Of a stretch of 64,000 bases of DNA, positions 1-11,071 are shown in pieces. The notes under the pieces are model-generated. The model did no database searches, was not told the origin of the DNA, and worked only from the letters and a program-made list of their open reading frames with translations. Both the position numbers and the translations under genes were made by a program. Every line of letters begins with the position of its first letter. Within the stretch, counting starts at the first letter, position 1. The stretch comes from Actinocatenispora sera (GTDB lineage: Bacteria > Actinomycetota > Actinomycetes > Mycobacteriales > Micromonosporaceae), in the NCBI RefSeq assembly GCF_018324685.1, contig NZ_AP023354.1, positions 6,592,426 through 6,656,425 on the forward strand. The letters run 5' to 3'.

Positions 1-117
1 GCGCGCAGGTTCGGCACCGCCGGCGTGCGCGCGCACGACCGGTACTTCGCCCCCGGTACCGAATCGCTCGCCAACCTGACCGCGATCCTCCTGGGCCGCG
101 ACCGCGCCGTGCGCTGA
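1..117 (+). CDS. C-terminal end of an unidentified protein (partial)
   Basis: An open frame enters from the left edge and ends at a TGA at 115-117, leaving the last 38 residues of a protein that starts outside the window. The visible tail (ending AILLGRDRAVR) has no motif I recognise, so no function is given. It lies 19 bases from the end of the convergent MetF-like gene. Reality as a coding end is supported only by the open frame and GC-rich third codon positions. Confidence 0.45.
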   Translation, partial: ARRFGTAGVRAHDRYFAPGTESLANLTAILLGRDRAVR

Positions 118-136
118 CGACGACCCTCCCCGTCGG

Positions 137-1156
137 TCACGGTCGGTGCGGCGGCAGGAGGAGGCGGCGGATGTCGGCGGCGAGCGCGACGGAGGCGTCG
201 ATCTCGGCCTTGCGGATGGACACGCTCTCCACGTTGAACCCGAACGGCAGGCCCAGCTCGGTGCAGAACTCGACCAGGTCGGTGGCCGTGGCCAGGCAGC
301 GCCGGTACGACTCGGCGAGCGGGTCGGCCGAGTGCCGCAGCGAGTTCTCCAGCCACTTGGGCACGTTGACGCCGAGCCACTGCAGGAACGCCAGCGTCTT
401 GGTCGAGCCGCACACCGACAGGGTGAAGATCACCGGCCGCGGCGCGATCCCGCGTTCCGCGCACGCGTAGTAGTAGTCCGAGACGAGGCTCTTGGTCGTG
501 TCGACGTCGTAGACGACCTGGGAGACGAAGAACAGGCAACCGCGCGACTGCTTGGTGAGCATCCGCAGGTGCTCGTCGCCGCGCTGGGCGTACCGCTCGG
601 TGATGGCCACGCCGCCGAGCTCCAGCTCCGGGCGCACCTCGTCGTGCAGGGCGTGCGCCTCGGCGAGCCCGGTGTGTACCGGCTTGTCGGCCGACGACGA
701 GCCGACGAACACGCCAAGCACCCGGCCGGGGTCGACCGAGCGCAGCCAGTCGGTCAGGTCCGGTGCGGGGTACTTGCCGACGCACCGGTAGATGATCACC
801 GGGTGCGGCCAGGCGCCGAGGTGCTCGGCGTGGAAGACCGCCGGGTCCATCGTCGGCAGGTACGGGAACGGGCGCTCGTCCGGGTTGCGGTCGCTCTCGT
901 CGTCGATGTCGTAGAGGATCAGGCCGTCCAGGTCGAGCCCGGCGAGCCGGCGCAGCGTGACGTCGGCGATGTCGGCGGCCTGCTCGGCGGTGGCGCTGCG
1001 CCGCGGCGGGGTCAGCCCGAGCAGCAGGATCCCCCCGGTCCCGGCGGCCAGCCGCTCGGCCAGCGAGGGCGCCGCGGTCGGGCGGTCGGGCGGGGTCGCC
1101 GCCGATCCGGTCGGCGCGGTCTTCGCCGGCGGAACCGGGCGGGAGGGCGTCGTCAT
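137..1156 (-). CDS. Methylenetetrahydrofolate reductase-like protein (MetF superfamily)
   Basis: A protein of 339 residues resembling the 5,10-methylenetetrahydrofolate reductase barrel: an early GILLLGLTPPRR strand, a long central region including KQSRGCLFFVSQ, and a C-terminal GFNVESVSIRK segment typical of the superfamily. MetF enzymes reduce 5,10-methylene-THF to 5-methyl-THF in the cytoplasm; actinobacteria often carry divergent extra copies, so substrate and flavin use are uncertain here. I chose ATG at 1156 over ATG at 1192 because a minus-strand TAGGGT (plus 1164-1169) sits exactly 7 bases upstream, as for a leaderless transcript, and neither start has a clear ribosome site. The first 40 residues are Pro/Ala/Thr rich. 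It is divergent from the TetR gene whose operator lies about 70 bases upstream, so co-regulation is possible but unproven. Confidence 0.72.
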   Translation of the reverse strand: MTTPSRPVPPAKTAPTGSAATPPDRPTAAPSLAERLAAGTGGILLLGLTPPRRSATAEQAADIADVTLRRLAGLDLDGLILYDIDDESDRNPDERPFPYLPTMDPAVFHAEHLGAWPHPVIIYRCVGKYPAPDLTDWLRSVDPGRVLGVFVGSSSADKPVHTGLAEAHALHDEVRPELELGGVAITERYAQRGDEHLRMLTKQSRGCLFFVSQVVYDVDTTKSLVSDYYYACAERGIAPRPVIFTLSVCGSTKTLAFLQWLGVNVPKWLENSLRHSADPLAESYRRCLATATDLVEFCTELGLPFGFNVESVSIRKAEIDASVALAADIRRLLLPPHRP

Positions 1157-1213
1157 GGCGGACACCCTACCGAGCCGTCGCAGCAAGATCATCGGCCCCG
1201 ATCGGCCGCGCGC

Positions 1214-1242
1214 TTGACACGAATTACCTACCTGAGTAACTT
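1214..1242 (+). promoter_or_regulatory. Promoter of the TetR gene, leaderless type
   Basis: TTGACA at 1214-1219, a 17-base spacer, and TAACTT at 1237-1242 form a near-consensus housekeeping promoter. The start codon at 1250 begins 8 bases after the -10 box, where transcription would start, so the mRNA is probably leaderless; there is no Shine-Dalgarno sequence. The -10 box lies inside the dyad at 1224-1259. Confidence 0.75.
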
Positions 1243-1259
1243 CTTACTCATGCAGGTAA
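1224..1259. promoter_or_regulatory. TetR-type operator, double dyad
   Basis: Two 16-base arms, TTACCTACCTGAGTAA (1224-1239) and TTACTCATGCAGGTAA (1244-1259), are inverted repeats matching at 14 of 16 positions around a 4-base spacer. Each arm is itself a short dyad, TTAC-N8-GTAA, so two repressor dimers may bind. The site covers the -10 box and the start codon of the adjacent tetR, the classic arrangement for autorepression. That the neighbouring TetR is the binder is an inference. Confidence 0.7.
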
Positions 1260-1936
1260 CAGATGGTCGCTCACTCGCGGCGCAGGCCCGCCGCGCGCAG
1301 ATCGTGGACGCGGCGATCGAGGTCATCGCGGCCGCCGGGTTCGCGCAGTGCTCGTTCGGCCGGATCGCCAAGCACGCCGGGCTGAGCAGCACCCGGCTCA
1401 TCTCGTACCACTTCGAGGACAAGAGCGAGCTGATCCAGGCCGTGGTTGACACGGTGCTCGGCGAGGCGACCCGGTACGTGCAGCCGCGGATCGCCGCGGC
1501 CGCCGACCGCCGCGCCGCGCTCGCCGCGTACGTCACGTCGAACCTGGAGTTCGTGCGCGACCACCCGACCCGGGTCCGGGCGCTCGTCGAGATCTTCGCC
1601 GGCGCCCGCAACGACGACCGGCTCACCACCTCGGACACGCCACGCGCGGTGGCGATCGAGTTCTTCCGCGCCGGCCAGCAGGAGGGCGTGTTCCGCCGGT
1701 TCGACCCGGAGGTGATGGCGACGGTGCTGCGGGCCGCGATCGACGCGGTCGCGATGCGGCCCGACGTCGACCACGCCGCGTACGCCGTCGAGCTGGTCGA
1801 GCTGTTCGACCGCGTCACCCGCGCCGACCCGGCGCCCGACACCGGCGCACCCCGGCCCGCCCACGCCGACCCCGGCGCCGAGCCCCAGCACCCGCGGCGG
1901 GCAGCCGACCGCGGCACCGAACGGACCGGCCGATGA
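1250..1936 (+). CDS. TetR/AcrR family transcriptional regulator
   Basis: A 228-residue repressor. Residues about 10-60 carry the TetR helix-turn-helix (AAGFAQCSFGRIAKHAGLSS, then LISYHFEDKSELIQ); the rest is a helical ligand-binding domain of normal size, followed by a Pro/Ala-rich tail of about 35 residues. It is the first gene of an apparent operon with the VC0807-type membrane protein and the flavin monooxygenase, and a large dyad overlaps its promoter and ATG, so it very likely controls itself and the operon. The start at 1250 is set by the promoter spacing and the HTH position. The inducer is unknown; a downstream aromatic-type monooxygenase suggests a drug-like or aromatic compound. Confidence 0.88.
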   Translation: MQVTDGRSLAAQARRAQIVDAAIEVIAAAGFAQCSFGRIAKHAGLSSTRLISYHFEDKSELIQAVVDTVLGEATRYVQPRIAAAADRRAALAAYVTSNLEFVRDHPTRVRALVEIFAGARNDDRLTTSDTPRAVAIEFFRAGQQEGVFRRFDPEVMATVLRAAIDAVAMRPDVDHAAYAVELVELFDRVTRADPAPDTGAPRPAHADPGAEPQHPRRAADRGTERTGR

Positions 1937-1956
1937 GGTCGGCGAAGGAGGATCCG

Positions 1957-2652
1957 ATGAGTCAACCGACCGTCCTCACCGCGGGGTCCGCCCCGGCATC
2001 CGGCGCGCCGGACCTGCCGCGAGGCCGGACGCCGGGGCGGTGGGCACCGATCGTGTCGATCGTGCTGGACATCGTGGCACCGCTCGCCGTGCTGTACGGG
2101 CTGCGCGCGTTCGGCGCGAGCATGTGGACGGCGCTGGTGATCTCCTCGGCGGTACCGGTACTGGTCATGGTGGTGCGGTTCGTCCGCCGCCGGGTGGTCG
2201 ACTACCCGTCCCTGTTCGTCCTGGTCCTGATCGCCGCCGGGGTCGGCATCTCGCTGCTCACCGGCAACCCGCGAACGCTGCTGATCCGCGACTCGTGGCT
2301 GTGGCTGCTGGTCGGCATCGTCGGGCTGTGGTTGCTCGCCTCGGTGCTGTACGGCCGGCCCGGGCTGATGGTCGCGTACCGCTCGTTCGTGCTCACCAAG
2401 GTCGGCCCCGACGGGCTGCGCGCCTGGGAGGGCCGGTGGGACACCGACGCGGGGTTCCGGCACGGCCTGCGGGTGCTGACCGCGGTCTGGGGTCTCGCCA
2501 CCGTGGCCAACGCGGTCCTGCACGTCGCCGCGGCGTTCGTGCTGCCGCTGGGGATCGCGCCGCTGATCCTGCAGCTGATCTGGCCGGCGATCATCGCGCC
2601 ACTGATGATCTTCCACGTGCTCTACACCAAGCGTCGGGACCTGCGGGCATGA
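1957..2652 (+). CDS. VC0807 family integral membrane protein
   Basis: A 231-residue membrane protein with about six hydrophobic segments (for example IVLDIVAPLAVLYGL near residue 35, LFVLVLIAAGVGISLL near 90 and LILQLIWPAIIAPLMIF near 210), resembling the VC0807 family of uncharacterised membrane proteins. ATG at 1957 is preceded by a strong GAAGGAGGA at 1944-1952; an ATG at 1933 overlapping the tetR stop is less likely. Its stop overlaps the start of the monooxygenase (ATGA), implying translational coupling. The family's activity is unknown; in this operon it might move the compound sensed by the TetR or handled by the monooxygenase, which is only an inference. Confidence 0.75.
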   Translation: MSQPTVLTAGSAPASGAPDLPRGRTPGRWAPIVSIVLDIVAPLAVLYGLRAFGASMWTALVISSAVPVLVMVVRFVRRRVVDYPSLFVLVLIAAGVGISLLTGNPRTLLIRDSWLWLLVGIVGLWLLASVLYGRPGLMVAYRSFVLTKVGPDGLRAWEGRWDTDAGFRHGLRVLTAVWGLATVANAVLHVAAAFVLPLGIAPLILQLIWPAIIAPLMIFHVLYTKRRDLRA

Positions 2653-4054
2653 CCGGCACCCCGTCGTACGAGGTGGTCGTGGCGGGTGGCGGGCCGACCG
2701 GGCTGCTGCTGGCGAACGAGCTCGCCCTGGCCGGGGTGTCCACCGTCGTGGTGGAGCGGCTCGCGGCCCGCACCGGCCAGTCCAAGGCGCTGAACCTGCA
2801 GCCACGGTCGGCGCAGATCCTCGACCTGCGCGGGATGCTGGAGCCGATCCGCAAGCGGGCCATCGACGAGCTGCCGGCCGGCCACTTCGCCGGCATCGAA
2901 CTGGACTACGCGCCGTGGGGCGAGCACCAGATCGGCATCCCGCAGGCCCGCGTCGAGGAGTACCTGGAGCGCCGGCTCACCGAACGCGGCGTGCCGGTGC
3001 GCCGCGGCAGCGCGGTCGTCGCGGTCGACGCCGGACCCGACGAGGTCGTCGTCCGCACCGAGGCACCGACCGGCGGCGACCGGATCGACACCGCCGATGA
3101 CACCGGTGGCACGGAGTTGCACTGCCGGTACCTGGTCGCCTGCGACGGGGGACGCAGCACGGTACGGTCGCTGCTCGGGCTGCGGTTTCCCGGCCGCGAC
3201 GCGCGGATGTCCGCGGTCGTCGCCGACGTGACGCTCACCGAGCCGGACGGCGAGCCCGCTGCGGGCTCGTGGCGGCTGCCCCGGTTCGACCGGCCGGACG
3301 GCACGGTCGCCGAGGTGCTGCCGCTGACCGACGGGGTGTACCGGGCGGTCGTGGCCGGTCCCGAGCAGCAGACGCTGCCGCGGGAGGCGCCGGTGACGCT
3401 CGACGAGCTGCGGCGGGCGCTGCCCGCGGTCGCGACGATCCGCTGGGCGTCCCGGTTCACCGACGCCTCCCGCCAGCTGGAGCGGTACCGGCACGGCCGG
3501 GTGCTGTTCGCCGGCGACGCCGCGCACATCCACTCCCCACCGGCGGCCAGGGCCTCAACCTGGGCCTGCAGGACGCGTTCAACCTGGGCTGGAAGATCGC
3601 CGCGGCGCTGCGGGGCAACACCACGGTGCTCGACACGTACCACGCGGAGCGGCATCCGGTCGCCGCGCGGGTGCTGGCCAGTACCCGGGCGCAGGGGGTG
3701 CTGCTGGTGCCGGATCCGGACGTCATGGCGCTGCGCGAGCTGGTGACGGAGCTGATCGCGCTGCCGGCGGCGAACCGGTACCTGGCCGGGCTCGTCTCCG
3801 GGTTGGAGTTGCGGTACGAGCTGCCCGGGGGGCATCCGCTGCTGGGCCGGGCGCTGCCCGACCTCGATCCGACCCTGCTGCACGCCGGTCGCGCCGTCGT
3901 GCTGGAGGCGGGCGAGCGCGCCCGGTATCCCGGGGATCAGGTGCCGGGGTACGGCTGGGGCGACGAGGCGCTGCTGGTGCGGCCGGACGGCCGGGTCGGC
4001 TGGGTCGACGACGGGTACGAACCGCTCGCCGACGCGCTCACCCGCTGGACCTGA
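2649..4054 (+). pseudogene. FAD-dependent aromatic/rifampicin-type monooxygenase, single-base frameshift
   Basis: A group A flavin monooxygenase (PF01494 type) of about 468 residues if read through the shift. It shows the Rossmann motif VVAGGGPTGLLLANELALAG at residues 8-27, the CDGGRSTVR motif near 165, and GDAAHIHSP near 290, after which the frame breaks. The expected GGQGLNLGLQDAFNLGWK continues one frame over; inserting one C in the CCCC run at 3535-3538 restores HSPTGGQGLNLG. The missing base is either a real inactivating deletion or a sequencing/assembly error in a C run. Overall the protein resembles rifampicin monooxygenases and aromatic hydroxylases. It is coupled to the membrane protein by an ATGA overlap, and its last 17 bases overlap the convergent araC-type gene. 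Confidence 0.85.
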
Positions 4055-4955
4055 CGGGCGGCGTCGGGTCGGCTGCACCCGGGTCCGGCCGCTGTCGCGA
4101 CCGGTACTGCCCGGGTGCCAGCCCGAGCCGGCGCTTGAAGACGTGCGAGAAGGCGAACGGCGAGGCGTACCCGACCCGCGCCGCGACCACGGACAACGGC
4201 AGCTCGGTGTCGCGCAGCAGGCGGGCCGCGAGCGTCATCCGCCACCGGGTGAGGTAGGACATCGGCGGCTGCCCGACCGAGCGGGCGAACCGCCGGACCA
4301 GGGTGGCGCGGGAGAGACCGGCCAGCGCGGCCAGCTGTTCGATCCGCCATGGCCGGGCCGGGTCGGTGTGCATCGCCTCCAGCGCGGCGGCGACCGGCGC
4401 GTCCCACAACGCGCGCCGCCATCCGCCGGCACCGTCCAGGCCGGCCCGGAGCAGGTAGACCAGCAGCAGGTCGAGCAGGCCGGTCACCACCGCCTGCCGG
4501 CCGGGCCGGTCGGCGTGCAGTTCGGCGCCGAGCAGCTCGACCGCCGCGCGCAGGTCCGCCGACCGGCCGGGGCCTGCCGGCAGGTGCACCACGTCGGGCA
4601 GTTCGGCCAGCAGCGGGTGCGTGATCGCGCGGTCCAGCCGGTACTTGCCGCACAGGAACTCGACGCCGCCGCCGGAGTCCGGCCGTGCCTGGTCGAACGG
4701 CACGGCACCGGCGGCGGACGGCGCGTCGGACAGCACGTGCGCCGTGCCGTGCGGCAGGAAGACCAGGTCGCCGGGCCCCAGCGCCACCGGCTCGGCCCCG
4801 TCGCGGAGCAGCCAGCCACCGCCGCGCAACAGCATGTGGAAGCCCGCCCCCTGGTAGTCGTCGAACCGGTAGCGGTGCGCGGCGGACACCCGCACCCGGC
4901 TCGCCGACGGTCGGCCGGTGCGCAGCACCGCGATCACGTCACTGACCAGGTCCAT
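4038..4955 (-). CDS. AraC family transcriptional regulator with cupin sensor domain
   Basis: A 305-residue activator-type protein. Residues about 5-190 form an AraC-type cupin sensor (HRYRFDDYQGAGFHMLLRGG; LGPGDLVFLPHGTAHVLSD). The C-terminal 100 residues carry two helix-turn-helix motifs, ending with the family signature VGYASPFAFSHVFKRRLGLA. It is divergent from the metallo-beta-lactamase-fold gene at 5045, its probable target. ATG at 4955 is supported by a minus-strand TAGCCT (plus 4962-4967) six bases upstream, a leaderless arrangement. The 3' end overlaps the flavin monooxygenase on the other strand by 17 bases. Confidence 0.85.
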   Translation of the reverse strand: MDLVSDVIAVLRTGRPSASRVRVSAAHRYRFDDYQGAGFHMLLRGGGWLLRDGAEPVALGPGDLVFLPHGTAHVLSDAPSAAGAVPFDQARPDSGGGVEFLCGKYRLDRAITHPLLAELPDVVHLPAGPGRSADLRAAVELLGAELHADRPGRQAVVTGLLDLLLVYLLRAGLDGAGGWRRALWDAPVAAALEAMHTDPARPWRIEQLAALAGLSRATLVRRFARSVGQPPMSYLTRWRMTLAARLLRDTELPLSVVAARVGYASPFAFSHVFKRRLGLAPGQYRSRQRPDPGAADPTPPVRSSG

Positions 4956-5044
4956 CGTCCCAGGCTAGACAGTGAGCCGAACGCGCAGTGATTCGAGCTG
5001 ATCAAGCATGGATCGGCTCATCATTGCCGCTTAGCGTGAGCCGT
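4956..5044. promoter_or_regulatory. Divergent promoter region between araC-type and MBL-fold genes
   Basis: Eighty-nine bases contain a -10 box for each gene: minus-strand TAGCCT (plus 4962-4967) and plus-strand TAGCGT (5032-5037), each six to seven bases from its start codon. TGAGCCGA at 4973-4980 and its complement TCGGCTCA at 5013-5020 form an inverted pair 32 bases apart, a plausible binding site for the AraC-type protein. The regulator assignment is inferred from position. Confidence 0.5.
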
Positions 5045-5950
5045 ATGAGCAGTTTCGCAGTCGGTTCGGTCGAGGTCTGCAACGTCGTCGAGTGGGTCGG
5101 GGAGATCGCACCGGCCCGTACCGTCATCCCGGACAGCCGGGCCGAGGACTGGGCGGACAACGAGTCCTGGCTCGCGCCCAGCCACTGGAACCCGGCGACC
5201 GACCGGTACCGGGCGGCCGTGCAGACCTGGGTACTGCGCAGCGAGGGCGCGGTGGTGCTCGTCGACACCGGCGTCGGCAACGACCGGCACCGGCCGCAGG
5301 TTCCGCTGCTGGCCCAGCTGCACACCGACTTCCTCGACCGGCTCGCCACGGTCGGCGTGCGGCCCGCCGACGTCGCCGTGGTGGTCAACACGCACATCCA
5401 CTACGACCATGTGGGCTGGAACACCCGCCTGGCGGGCGAGAACTGGGTACCGACGTTTCCGAACGCCACGTACCTGATCCCCCGGGCCGACCGGGACTAC
5501 TTCGACCCGGCGGCGGGCCGGCGCCGGCCGCCACGAGACGAGGCCGAGCGGCGCCGGCACGACGGTGCACGGCTCGTGTTCCAGGACAGCATCGAGCCGG
5601 TGCTGGACCGGGCGGTGCTGTGGGACGGGGAGTACCGCATCGACGGCAACCTGACGCTCGAGTCGGCGCCGGGCCACACGCCGGGCTCGTCGGTGCTGCG
5701 GGTGGCCTCGGGTGCCGACCGGGCGGTCTTCGTCGGCGACCTGCTGCACAGCCCGGTACAGGTGTTGCAGCCGCGGTACAACAGTTGCTTCTGCGAGGAC
5801 GAGGCGGCGGCCGCGGTGACCAGGCGGGCCGTCCTGGGCCGCGCGGCGGACGACACCGAACTGGTCGTTCCGGCGCATTTCGCGCAGCCGGGCGCGGTCG
5901 AGGTACGCCGGGCGGGAGACCGGTTCGACATCGTCAGGTGGGCCGGCTGA
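5045..5950 (+). CDS. MBL-fold metallo-hydrolase
   Basis: A 301-residue metallo-beta-lactamase-fold hydrolase of the quorum-quenching-lactonase-like size class. It carries the zinc motif in NTHIHYDHVGWN (HxHxDH, near residue 120), a downstream metal His in APGHTPGSSV, a metal Asp in VFVGDLLHSPVQ, and a late PAHFAQPG His. No signal peptide is visible, so it is cytoplasmic. Substrate cannot be read from the sequence; lactones or other esters are typical. ATG at 5045 lies 7 bases after TAGCGT (5032-5037), supporting a leaderless start over upstream alternatives. It is divergent from, and probably regulated by, the AraC-type gene. Confidence 0.85.
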   Translation: MSSFAVGSVEVCNVVEWVGEIAPARTVIPDSRAEDWADNESWLAPSHWNPATDRYRAAVQTWVLRSEGAVVLVDTGVGNDRHRPQVPLLAQLHTDFLDRLATVGVRPADVAVVVNTHIHYDHVGWNTRLAGENWVPTFPNATYLIPRADRDYFDPAAGRRRPPRDEAERRRHDGARLVFQDSIEPVLDRAVLWDGEYRIDGNLTLESAPGHTPGSSVLRVASGADRAVFVGDLLHSPVQVLQPRYNSCFCEDEAAAAVTRRAVLGRAADDTELVVPAHFAQPGAVEVRRAGDRFDIVRWAG

Positions 5951-6167
5951 CCGGGCACGGACGGTGACCGGCGCACCGGACCGCGCCGGGCCGGGGTGAT
6001 TTCCGGCGATACCGGTGGTGCGGGCGGGTCGCAAATAACACCATGTAGCTGTACAGATACCCTTCGGAATTGCTCCGTTGTCGGGGGGCGCCCGGAAACC
6101 GGGCGGCGACGCGGACCACCCGACGCGCCCACGCTCGTGTCGGCGCTATCGAACAGGGGGTCGGAGG

Positions 6168-6494
6168 ATGAGCACGCATGGTGCAACCGCCGCGGCGGCG
6201 ACAACCGCCCGTCCGGGTACACCGGTGACCGCGCCACGCCAGACCGTGCCCGCCGGGATCACCGGCGGCACCGGTACCCGGCCGACCGGCGGCGCCGCTC
6301 GCGACGGTGCCGGTACCGAGGCGGGCCAGTGGCCGGTGGTCAACGACCCGCGACGGTGGCGGCGATTCGTCCTGCAGGTGATCGAGGCGCACCATCGGGT
6401 CACGGTGCCCGGTATCGGCGCCGACCAGTGCTCCTGCGGCCGTCCGTTCATGCTGTGCCCGATCGGTCCGCTCGCGCACCAGCTGCTCGGCTGA
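6168..6494 (+). CDS. Small Cys-rich protein of unknown function
   Basis: A 108-residue protein with a Thr/Ala/Gly-rich low-complexity first half and a compact C-terminal half: WPVVNDPRRWRRFVLQVIEA, then CSCGRPFMLCP and LAHQLLG at the end. The CxC-x6-C pattern could bind zinc or form disulfides; I do not recognise the family. ATG at 6168 is preceded by GGAGG (6163-6167 region). It stands alone, with a relatively AT-rich upstream stretch near 6030-6075 (including the palindrome CTGTACAG) and two hairpins just after its stop, so it looks like an independently transcribed gene. No signal peptide or membrane segment is evident. Confidence 0.6.
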   Translation: MSTHGATAAAATTARPGTPVTAPRQTVPAGITGGTGTRPTGGAARDGAGTEAGQWPVVNDPRRWRRFVLQVIEAHHRVTVPGIGADQCSCGRPFMLCPIGPLAHQLLG

Positions 6495-6507
6495 CACAGG
6501 CCTCGAC

Positions 6508-6596
6508 GACGCCCGGTGGGTACGCCCGCCGGGCGTCGGCGTGTCTCGACGTCAGCGGCCGGCGTCGCCTCGCCCGACGTGCGTTCGGGCGAGGCG
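6508..6596 (+). terminator. Two hairpins downstream of the small Cys-rich gene
   Basis: GACGCCCGG (6508-6516) pairs with CCGGGCGTC (6529-6537), and CGCCTCGCCCGA (6566-6577) pairs perfectly with TCGGGCGAGGCG (6585-6596) around a 7-base loop. Neither has a T run, as is usual for actinobacterial terminators. They separate the small gene from glgX. Confidence 0.6.
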
Positions 6597-6704
6597 GTGG
6601 TGCGAACGTCCCCCGACAACCGCCACGCACCTGGCACGCCAGTACCATTCGGTCGGTAGCCGATCACACGCTGTGGACACCCTGAGTGCCTTGCGGAGGA
6701 CGCG

Positions 6705-8821
<2,117 letters not shown>

Positions 8822-8822
<1 letters not shown>

Positions 8823-11071
8823 TGGCCGCCCCGCGCGCCACCTACCGGGTGCAGGTCCGGCCGGACTTCGACTTCGACGCCACCGCCGGCATCGCCGACT
8901 ACCTCGCCGCGCTCGGCGTCACCCACCTGTACTCGGCGCCGCAGCTTGCGGCCACCCCCGGCTCGGCGCACGGCTACGACGTCGTCGACCACTCCCGCAC
9001 GAACCCGGAGCTGGGCGGCGAGGAGGGCCGGCTGCGGCTGCTGGCGGCGTTGCGGCGCAACGGTCTCGGCCTGGTGCTCGACATCGTGCCGAACCACATG
9101 GGGGTGGCCCGGCCGGAGGTCAACGCCGCCTGGTGGGACCTGCTGCGGCTCGGTCGCGACGCCGAGCACGCCGGCTGGTTCGACGTCGACTGGTCCGCGG
9201 GCAAGCTCGTGCTGCCGGTCCTCGGCGACGAGGACACCCCGGCACTGTCCATCGTGGACGACGAGCTGCGGTACCACGAGCACCGGTTCCCGATCGCACC
9301 CGGCACCGAGGGCGACGACCCGGCCGCCGTGCACGCCCGCCAGCACTACCGGCTGGTGTCCTGGCGCGACGACGAGCTGCTCACCTACCGCCGGTTCTTC
9401 GCGGTCACCGAACTCGCCGCGCTGCGGGTGGAGGACCCCGCCGTCCGGGACGCCACCCACGCCGAGATCCTCCGCTGGTACCGCGCGGGAGATCTCGACG
9501 GGATCCGGGTCGACCATCCCGACGGGCTGCGCGACCCTGGCGGCTACCTCAACTGGCTCGCCCGCTCGGCGCCGGACGCCTGGCTGATCGTGGAGAAGAT
9601 CCTCACCGCCGGCGAGCGCCTGCCGGCCTGGCCGGTCGCCGGCACCACCGGGTACGACGCGCTGCGCGAGGTGACCGGGCTGTTCGTCGACCCGCGCGGC
9701 GCGGCCGCCCTGACCGCGGTCGACGAACCGTTCGACGACCTCGCCTACGCCGGCCGGCGGCAGGCGGTCACCGAACTGTTGGGCGCCGAACTGGCCCGGC
9801 TGGTCCGGCTGGTGCCCGAGCTGGACGCGCCGACAGCCCGCGACGCGCTCGCCGAGATAGCCGCGAACTTCGGCGTCTACCGCTCGTACCTGCCGGCCGG
9901 CCTCGAGCAGCTGACGGCCGCGGCCACCGCCGCCGGGCTGCGCCGGCCGGAACTGTCCGGTGCCCTCGCCGCGCTGCTGCCCCGGCTGTCCGACCCGGCC
10001 GACGAGCTCGCCGCCCGGTTCCAGCAGCTGACCGGCGCGGTCGTCGCCAAGGGCGTCGAGGACACCGCCGACTACCGCTACACCGGGTTCCTGGTCGGCG
10101 ACGAGGTCGGCGGCACCCCCGACGAGGTGTCCCGTACCGTCGCCGAGTTCCACACCGGCTGCCGGTCCCGGCAGGCCGACCAGCCGACCTCGATGACCAC
10201 CCTGTCCACCCACGACACCAAGCGCAGCGAGGACGTGCGGGCCCGCCTCGCGGTGCTGGCCGAGATCCCGGACGAGTGGCTGGATCTCTCCCGCCGGCTG
10301 ATGGAGGCGGTACCGCTGGCCGACGACGCGGTCGCCCGGCTCCTGTGGCAGACCGCGGTGGGCGCCTGGCCGATCGAGCGGGAGCGGCTGCAGGCGGTGC
10401 TGCTCAAGTCCGCCCGCGAGGCCAACACCGCGACCAGCTGGCGCGACCCGGACGCCGACTTCGAGGCGGCGCTGGCCGCCGTGATCGACCGGATCCACGA
10501 CGATCCGTGGCTGCACGACACGCTGGCCCGGTTCGCCGACCGGATCACGCCGTTCGGCTGGAGCAACTCGCTCGGCCAGAAGCTCGTGCAGCTGACCATG
10601 CCCGGCGTACCCGACGTGTACCAGGGCTGCGAGCTGTGGGACTACTCGCTGGTCGACCCGGACAACCGCCGCCCGGTCGACTTCGCGGTACGCCGGGAGC
10701 TGCTCGCCCGGCTCGACGACGGCTGGCGTCCCCCCGTGGACGCCACCGGAGCGGCCAAGCTGCTGGTCACCTCGCGCGCGCTGCGGCTGCGCCGGGACCG
10801 CCCGGACGCGTTCTCCGACCACCGGCCGCTCGCGGTGCGGGGGGCGGCGGCCGAGCACGCGGTGGCGTACGACCGGGGCGGGGTCGCCGTGGCCGCCACC
10901 CGGCTGCCGGTCGGGCTCGCGGACCGCGGCGGCTGGCAGGACACCGTGCTCGAGCTGCCGGCCGGCGACCACACCGACGTGCTCACCGGCCGTACGTTCG
11001 CCGGCACCGTCAAGCTCGTCGAGCTTCTCGAAAGCTATCCCGTAGCGCTGCTCGCCACCTCTTTGCGCTGA
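8822..11071 (+). CDS. treY: Malto-oligosyltrehalose synthase TreY
   Basis: A 749-residue GH13 isomerase that converts the reducing-end alpha-1,4 bond of maltodextrins to the alpha,alpha-1,1 bond, the step before TreZ releases trehalose. Motifs: LYSAPQLAATPGSAHGYDVV near residue 40, DIVPNHMG near 80, the nucleophile region GIRVDHPDGL near 225, LIVEKILTAGE near 255, and STHDTKRSEDVRARLAV near 460. ATG at 8822 overlaps the glgX stop; GTG at 8819 is an alternative. After the conserved ESYPVALL the final residues LATSLR and the stop lie inside an inverted repeat (see 11048-11666). The usual third gene, treZ, does not follow and is not in this window. Confidence 0.94.
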
